Origin: Lachnospiraceae bacterium NK4A144 | GTDB taxonomy: Bacteria > Bacillota > Clostridia > Lachnospirales > Lachnospiraceae | Assembly: GCA_000424365.1 (NCBI GenBank) | Contig: AUJT01000002.1 | Location: 124,001 to 188,000 of the forward strand | Direction of reading: 5' to 3' | Length of the DNA: 64,000 nt | Part shown: in pieces, positions 59,479-64,000 of the stretch | Position numbering within the stretch: the first letter of the stretch is position 1 | Layout: the number at the start of each line of letters is the position of its first letter | Made by a program: the position numbers and the translations under genes | Notes under the pieces: generated by a model | What the model was told of the DNA's origin: nothing | The model's input: only the letters and a program-made list of their open reading frames with translations | The model's database searches: none

Positions 59479-60456
59479 TTAACACCTATCGCTTGATCTC
59501 ATCGAATCAATACAGAATTTCACCGCACCTATCATGCCTGCATCGTTTTTTAGCTCAGCGGCTCTTAATTCCAGATCTATCTTAAATTCATCCATTACAT
59601 TGTCAAAAACTCCGGTTCTGAGCTTGTCTATAAAAAGCTCTTTCTGCGCAGAAACTCCTCCGCCGATCAGGATGATCTCAGGATTAAAGATGTGCACGAG
59701 ACTCACTATACCTGCCGCAATGTTATCGATCCAGTGCTCTGTGACTTTTTCAAGCGCCTTGTCACCGGACTTGACCGCATCAAATATCATCCTGCCGTTT
59801 GGAGCAGCAGCAAATTTTTGATCAATGGTTCCCTCGTTTGCCAATTCCTCAACCATACGTACCAGAGCTGACATAGAAGCATAGTCCTCATAGCATCCGC
59901 GTCCTTTAAGCGGTGTATCACTTATAAACGGCGGCTTTATATATCCAATCTCTCCTGCAAAACCCTTGTGCCCAAGCAGGATATGACCATCAACCACAAC
60001 TCCGCCGCCAACTCCGGTTCCGATAGTTACGACCACCACATTTTCCTTATCTCTCGCAGCACCTCTCCACATCTCACCAAGGGCTGCCGCATTTGCATCA
60101 TTTAATACAAAAACAGGTACTCCGTAAGTACTTTCAAGCGTATCCTTGATCGTACTTCCAAGCCAGTTCTTAATATGTCCGCCGCTCCCTGCGACCAGGC
60201 CCTTCTTAGAATCAATGGCACCTGTCGCGGATACGCCGATCGCCATCAGCTTCTCCCGCGGCATATCGATCCTGCCGATAAAATCACCTATCCCCTTCTT
60301 TACTGTTTCAAGGATCGGTGTATCATAGCCGTCGAAGGCAACAGACAGATTTTCCCTTTCCAGTATTTCACCATCGCTATTCAATAATCCGATCTTTGCC
60401 TCTGTACCACCTATATCTACACCTAAAAAATAGCTTTCAGAGCATTTTTTCTCCAT
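59479..60456 (-). CDS. ROK family sugar kinase, probable amino-sugar kinase
   Basis: A 325-aa ROK kinase. Landmarks: ATP phosphate loop GVDIGGTEAKIGLL, sugar-contact GHIKNWLGS, VLNDANAAALGEMW with catalytic Asp, and VVVTIGTGVGGGVVVDG. The ROK zinc motif is incomplete: the GHKGFAGEIGY histidine is present, but the usual CXCGXXGC is KGRGCYEDYAS, with only one cysteine, so zinc is probably not bound in the usual way. It should phosphorylate GlcNAc, ManNAc or glucose. The start at 60456 has AAGG 8 nt upstream and overlaps the regulator gene by 20 bp. Confidence 0.87.
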   Translation of the reverse strand: MEKKCSESYFLGVDIGGTEAKIGLLNSDGEILERENLSVAFDGYDTPILETVKKGIGDFIGRIDMPREKLMAIGVSATGAIDSKKGLVAGSGGHIKNWLGSTIKDTLESTYGVPVFVLNDANAAALGEMWRGAARDKENVVVVTIGTGVGGGVVVDGHILLGHKGFAGEIGYIKPPFISDTPLKGRGCYEDYASMSALVRMVEELANEGTIDQKFAAAPNGRMIFDAVKSGDKALEKVTEHWIDNIAAGIVSLVHIFNPEIILIGGGVSAQKELFIDKLRTGVFDNVMDEFKIDLELRAAELKNDAGMIGAVKFCIDSMRSSDRC

Positions 60457-61291
60457 TATCAACACCTTCTTTCTTAATAGCGCTAAGCGTCTGATTATAC
60501 TTCTGCGCCTTAAAGTACGAATCATTTTCAAAATAATAGGAATACAATACATCGATCATGACAAGTATCGAGAACTGCGGCGAGATCACGGTTCCTGTGT
60601 CCAGATTTTTGGAAAAAGCCACCTGGATCAGTTCATCCGCATACTTCACCGCCTCACTCGATGTATCTGCAGTTATAAGCACCGTCTTAGCTCCCCTATC
60701 CTTTGCGATCTTTAGCCCCTCCGTAATGATATCCGTGGTACCGCTAAGCGATATACCTATTATCAGATGATCCTCACCGGCAAGCGCTGCACTTATAGGG
60801 ATCATCTGGAAATCCGTAAATGCAGCCACATCCATTCCGATCCTCATAAACCGATGCTGGAACTCTCCCGCCGCAAAGCCGGAACTGCCTACGCCATATA
60901 CAAAAACTTTCTTTGCTTTATTCATGACTCCGGCTATCCGGCGGATCTTTTCCTCATCAAGAAGCTGAAATGATTCATGCATGAGCGTTCCGTAGGTCTG
61001 CTTCACCTTTCTCGTGATCTCACTGATATCACGTTCCGCTTCGGCATTGTCCTCATTTTCCAGATCCTTTTCATATGAAAAGATAAACTCTCTGTAGCCC
61101 TTGTATCCGCATTTTTTTGCAAATCGCGACAACGTGGCTTCCGATACATACAGTTTTATGGAAATGTTTTTTGACGAAAAATCATTAACCTTTTTATTTT
61201 TTATAAAATAATCCGCAATGCTTCTCTCCACTGCAGTCATCTCATCATATTTACTCTCTATTCTCTGCTTTGTCTCATTAACGAAATCCAT
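60437..61291 (-). CDS. MurR/RpiR family transcriptional regulator
   Basis: A 284-aa regulator. Residues 1-77 form the RpiR helix-turn-helix domain (MTAVERSIADYFIKNKK, LYVSEATLSRFAKKCGYKGY); residues about 125-260 form the SIS sugar-phosphate domain (VFVYGVGSSGFAAGEF, DHLIIGISLSGTTDIITEGL, GAKTVLITADTSSEAVKYA). It is likely to sense an amino-sugar phosphate such as GlcNAc-6-P and to bind the palindromes at 61469 and 59238. It is divergent from nagBA and co-transcribed with the ROK kinase. AAGGG lies 11 nt before the ATG. Confidence 0.92.
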   Translation of the reverse strand: MDFVNETKQRIESKYDEMTAVERSIADYFIKNKKVNDFSSKNISIKLYVSEATLSRFAKKCGYKGYREFIFSYEKDLENEDNAEAERDISEITRKVKQTYGTLMHESFQLLDEEKIRRIAGVMNKAKKVFVYGVGSSGFAAGEFQHRFMRIGMDVAAFTDFQMIPISAALAGEDHLIIGISLSGTTDIITEGLKIAKDRGAKTVLITADTSSEAVKYADELIQVAFSKNLDTGTVISPQFSILVMIDVLYSYYFENDSYFKAQKYNQTLSAIKKEGVDNGEKML

Positions 61292-61468
61292 AATAATAAA
61301 ATCCCTTCAGCTGCACTACGAACCCTTAATAATAAATGAAGCCCCTGCCTAATAAGACATGGACTTGCTTCGTTGCTCAGTTCTGATTTTTCAAGCTTTG
61401 CGCTCTAGAGAAGATAATAACACACATCTCCCTATCTATGTACATATTTTCTGCCGATCATCGATATG

Positions 61469-61482
61469 TGAAAGTACTTTCA
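61469..61482. promoter_or_regulatory. Predicted MurR/RpiR operator between rpiR and nagBA
   Basis: A perfect 14-bp palindrome TGAAAGTACTTTCA in the divergent region. It lies 39 bp upstream of the nagBA -10 box; its twin at 59238 has one mismatch and the same 39-bp spacing. Confidence 0.7.
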
Positions 61483-61521
61483 AATTTTTTTCGAACTATG
61501 GTCTATCCGCTATCACCGCAC

Positions 61522-61527
61522 TATACT
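61522..61527 (+). promoter_or_regulatory. Predicted -10 box of nagBA
   Basis: TATACT, with only a poor -35 candidate (TGGTCT at 61499-61504, 17-bp spacer). A weak -35 fits a promoter that needs an activator bound at the palindrome 39 bp upstream. The rest of the 312-bp divergent region is AT-rich and shows no gene. Confidence 0.5.
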
Positions 61528-61603
61528 AGGAGCAAATGTAACTGTTCAGTGTGCTGTGCTTTCTGAATGATTACGATCAAATCTCATAAACGGAGGCATT
61601 TTC

Positions 61604-62392
61604 ATGCGTATATATAAAGCAAAAGACTATAACGACTTAAGCCGAAAGGCTGCAAATATAATCTCAGCGCAGATCATAATGAAGCCCAACGCGGTACTGG
61701 GACTCGCAACAGGCTCATCACCTATCGGTACATATAAGCAGCTGATCGAATGGTACAAAAAAGGCGATCTGGATTTCTATGAGGCAAAGTCCATTAACCT
61801 CGATGAATATAAGGGGCTCGGACCTGATGACGCGCAGAGCTACTATCACTTCATGCACGTAAACTTTTTTGACCATATAAATATCAAACCGGAGAACACA
61901 AATATCCCGAATGGTCTGGAAGAAGATGCAGAAACAGAATGTGCCCGCTACAATAGTGTCATCGAGTCCTCAGGCGGCATCGACCTGCAGCTCTTAGGCA
62001 TAGGCTGCAACGGACATATCGGCTTTAATGAGCCCGGCAGTGCCTTTGATAAAGAGACCCACTGCGTGACTCTCAGTGAAAACACCATCGGTGCCAATGC
62101 ACGCTTTTTTGCTTCCAGAGATGATGTGCCGAGATACGCCTACTCCATGGGCATTAAGAGCATCATGCAGGCTAGACGCATCCTTCTCATCGCGACCGGT
62201 GCAAATAAGGCTGATGCCCTGTATGACAGCATCTGCGGCCCTATAACCCCCTCTGTGCCTGCATCGATCCTACAGCTCCACAATAACGTAACTATCATCG
62301 CCGATGAGGACGCTCTCGCAAAAATCCTCGCAGAACACGACATCATGCCCGGAGGACACCTGATAGACAGAAGGGATGGTACAGATAAATGA
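61604..62392 (+). CDS. nagB: Glucosamine-6-phosphate deaminase
   Basis: A 262-aa enzyme converting glucosamine-6-P to fructose-6-P and ammonia, linking amino sugars to glycolysis. Landmarks: VLGLATGSSPIGTYKQL (phosphate loop), NLDEYKGLGPDDAQSYYHFM (catalytic Asp), LLGIGCNGHIGFNEPGSAFD (catalytic His) and the IATGANKADAL region. The length fits. GGAGG lies 7 nt before the ATG. It overlaps nagA by 4 bp (ATGA), so translation is coupled. Confidence 0.96.
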   Translation: MRIYKAKDYNDLSRKAANIISAQIIMKPNAVLGLATGSSPIGTYKQLIEWYKKGDLDFYEAKSINLDEYKGLGPDDAQSYYHFMHVNFFDHINIKPENTNIPNGLEEDAETECARYNSVIESSGGIDLQLLGIGCNGHIGFNEPGSAFDKETHCVTLSENTIGANARFFASRDDVPRYAYSMGIKSIMQARRILLIATGANKADALYDSICGPITPSVPASILQLHNNVTIIADEDALAKILAEHDIMPGGHLIDRRDGTDK

Positions 62393-63510
62393 TCATAAAA
62401 AACGGAAATGTTTTTTGTCCTGATGGATTCTTTCATAAAAAAGATCTCTATATTTCAAATAAGAGGATCGTATCCGACAGCATACCGGCACTTGAGGATC
62501 AGATCGTCATCGATACAGAGGACAATTATGTGATCCCGGGGCTCGTGGACATACACTCCCACGGAGCAAACGGACACGACTTCTGCGATGCTTCTGCTGA
62601 TGGACTTAAAGAGATCCTAAAGTACGAAAAGAGCTGCGGTATCACCAGCTACTGCCCCACATCAATGACTTACTCCTTTGACATACTTAAGGGGATATTT
62701 AAAACGGTTAAAGAAGTCGAAGAATCCGTTGACGATGCATCAGAGAACTATGCCCGTATCGCCGGCATAAATATGGAAGGGCCATTCATATCCCCCGACA
62801 AAAAAGGGGCTCAGAACGAGAAATATATCCAAAAGCCCGATATAGATATGTTCAAAAAATTGAACAGTCTCACAGGAAACCGCATAAAACTCGTAACTAT
62901 GGCACCGGAAATTGATGGTGCGCTGGACTTTATCAAAGAATTAAAAGACGAAGTTAATATCTCCGTAGGGCACACCTCTGCGACCTACGATGAAGCAATC
63001 GCAGCATTTAAGAGCGGAGCAAACCATGTAACTCACCTCTGCAATGCCATGCCGCCATTCCATCATAGAGATCCGGGTGTATTCGGCGCCGCCGCTGACA
63101 GCGGGTATGTGTTTGCAGAGCTTATCTGCGACGGCATCCACATCCATCCGTCAATGATCCGAAGCATATTTAAGCTCTTTGGTCCAAAAAGAGTAACTCT
63201 GATCAGTGACTCCATGGAAGCAACCGGCATGAAGGATGGCGAATACGAGCTCGGGGGACAGAAAGTAATCAAGCGCGGCAACCACGCAACCTTAACCGAT
63301 GGAACCCTCGCCGGATCCGCCACGAACCTCTTTGACTGCATGAAAAAAGCAGTGGCCTTCGGAATACCGCTGGAACACGCGGTAGCCGCTGCCACTGCCA
63401 ATCCTGCCAAGAGCATCGGAGCCTATCCGGAGATCGGATGCCTCGATATCGACTCAAGAGCAGATGTAATTATAGTTTCAAAGGAGCTGGAGCTGCTGCG
63501 CGTCATATGA
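62389..63510 (+). CDS. nagA: N-acetylglucosamine-6-phosphate deacetylase
   Basis: A 373-aa amidohydrolase removing acetate from GlcNAc-6-P, the step before NagB. Landmarks: VIPGLVDIHSHGANGHDF (metal histidines), NMEGPFISPDKKGAQNE (metal glutamate), ISVGHTSATYDEA, HLCNAMPPFHHRDPG and LISDSMEATGM with the catalytic aspartate. It starts within the nagB stop. Its stop codon is inside the terminator stem at 63496. Confidence 0.96.
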   Translation: MIIKNGNVFCPDGFFHKKDLYISNKRIVSDSIPALEDQIVIDTEDNYVIPGLVDIHSHGANGHDFCDASADGLKEILKYEKSCGITSYCPTSMTYSFDILKGIFKTVKEVEESVDDASENYARIAGINMEGPFISPDKKGAQNEKYIQKPDIDMFKKLNSLTGNRIKLVTMAPEIDGALDFIKELKDEVNISVGHTSATYDEAIAAFKSGANHVTHLCNAMPPFHHRDPGVFGAAADSGYVFAELICDGIHIHPSMIRSIFKLFGPKRVTLISDSMEATGMKDGEYELGGQKVIKRGNHATLTDGTLAGSATNLFDCMKKAVAFGIPLEHAVAAATANPAKSIGAYPEIGCLDIDSRADVIIVSKELELLRVI

Positions 63511-63517
63511 CGCGCAG
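63496..63517 (+). terminator. Terminator of nagBA
   Basis: A 22-bp perfect palindrome CTGCGCGTCATATGACGCGC plus AG (11-bp arms), then seven T. The TGA stop of nagA is in the stem. It may also end the convergent ABC gene. Confidence 0.9.
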
Positions 63518-63523
63518 TTTTTT

Positions 63524-64000
63524 TCAAGCATTTTTCATAGTCTGCTCAAACGCTGCTTCGAGCACCTCTTTTTTATCCTTTTCATGAACTTTTCCATCAC
63601 GAACTTCATAAACGATGTCGCAGTTACGGATAGTCGTAAGTCTATGAGCAATGATGATGAGCGTTCTGGAACCTGCAAGCTTGTCAATGGACTCCATAAC
63701 CGCTGTCTCAGTTTCAGTATCAAGCGCAGATGTAGCTTCATCAAGGATCAGAACTTCCGGCTCATTGTAAAGCGCTCTCGCGATACCGATACGCTGTCTC
63801 TGACCACCTGAAAGCTTTACACCCATTGCACCGATGTTGCTGTCGAGATCCATACCATGCTCTCTAAAGTAGTCAGCGAGCTGTGCTTCCTCAAGAGCTT
63901 TCCATACACGTGCATCATCTGTGTCTTCCTTAGAATAGCCAAAAGCAACATTCGCACGAACTGTATCATCTATCAGATAGATATTCTGAGGGATATATCC
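63524..64000 (-). CDS. ABC exporter ATPase domain, C-terminal part (cut by the window edge)
   Basis: The last 158 residues of an ATP-binding domain of the exporter (MsbA/LmrA) type; the gene continues past the right edge. The Q-loop region [20 protein letters not shown] comes first, then the signature [17 protein letters not shown], Walker [13 protein letters not shown] and the H-loop [15 protein letters not shown]. Such proteins normally carry a six-helix membrane domain before this. The start at 63853 suggested by an internal ATG is not the true start. Substrate cannot be told. It converges on nagA. Confidence 0.9.
   Translation of the reverse strand, partial: GYIPQNIYLIDDTVRANVAFGYSKEDTDDARVWKALEEAQLADYFREHGMDLDSNIGAMGVKLSGGQRQRIGIARALYNEPEVLILDEATSALDTETETAVMESIDKLAGSRTLIIIAHRLTTIRNCDIVYEVRDGKVHEKDKKEVLEAAFEQTMKNA

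Overview
The window is a chromosomal segment of a low-to-moderate GC Gram-positive anaerobe, most likely a Lachnospiraceae-type Clostridia. The signs are strong AGGAGG-like ribosome binding sites, an ECF-type pantothenate transporter next to coaBC, the Firmicutes gap-pgk-tpiA order, a MurR/RpiR-controlled amino-sugar locus, and a DUF4869/ATPase gene pair that I know from gut Clostridia. The genus cannot be fixed from the sequence alone. There is no rRNA, no credible tRNA, no CRISPR array, no phage and no transposase gene.

Layout. 0.4-6.8 kb: a PH-domain protein, then a branched-chain amino acid ABC transporter operon (livK-livH-livM-livG-livF) that ends in a cytidylate-kinase-like gene. LivK has a roughly 290-nt leader full of hairpins and perfect palindromes. 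7-12.5 kb: cysteine-cluster protein, iron-dependent alcohol dehydrogenase, a small unknown ORF with a strong RBS, M18 aminopeptidase, a YdjM-like membrane protein and an alpha/beta hydrolase. 12.6-14.7 kb: a FIST sensor gene and a soluble chemotaxis receptor in one operon. 15-19.3 kb: an unknown protein, an acyltransferase, an FMN-dependent alpha-hydroxyacid dehydrogenase with a cysteine-rich N-terminus, and cardiolipin synthase. 19.6-23 kb: glycolytic gap, pgk, tpiA. 23.4-31 kb: acyltransferase, PHP phosphatase, a polytopic membrane protein, DAHP synthase, a XerC/D recombinase and an aspartate-type aminotransferase. 31.2-34.2 kb: a coenzyme A module (panT, coaBC, coaX). 34.3-40.9 kb: DEAD-box helicase, PflX-like radical SAM protein, DegT aminotransferase and two glycosyltransferases. 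41-49.5 kb: an AT-rich island with the DUF4869/ATPase pair inside a surface-glycan cluster (three GT-C-like or polytopic proteins, a GT10 fucosyltransferase and an O-acyltransferase). 49.7-63.5 kb: an amino-sugar regulon. 63.5 kb to the end: the C-terminal part of an ABC exporter.

How the genes work together. The last third forms a coherent pathway. A GH20 hexosaminidase, an ABC importer without its own ATPase, a GNAT protein, a DUF4127 protein, NanE and a CE2-like esterase are co-oriented in one probable operon. A ROK kinase, a MurR/RpiR regulator and nagBA lie beside it. Two near-identical 14-bp palindromes sit exactly 39 bp upstream of the -10 boxes of the GH20 operon and of nagBA, which predicts one shared regulator.

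The most novel-looking items are: a family of roughly 146-bp non-coding elements with GTTAC-type inverted ends and flanking 8-9 bp direct repeats (three copies); the DUF4869/P-loop ATPase pair, whose ATPase also shows a possible Toprim-like C-terminal half; the palindromic livK leader; a structured panT leader closed by an outer stem; and a second dispersed palindromic repeat family. All calls come from reading the sequence; no database search or folding programme was run.
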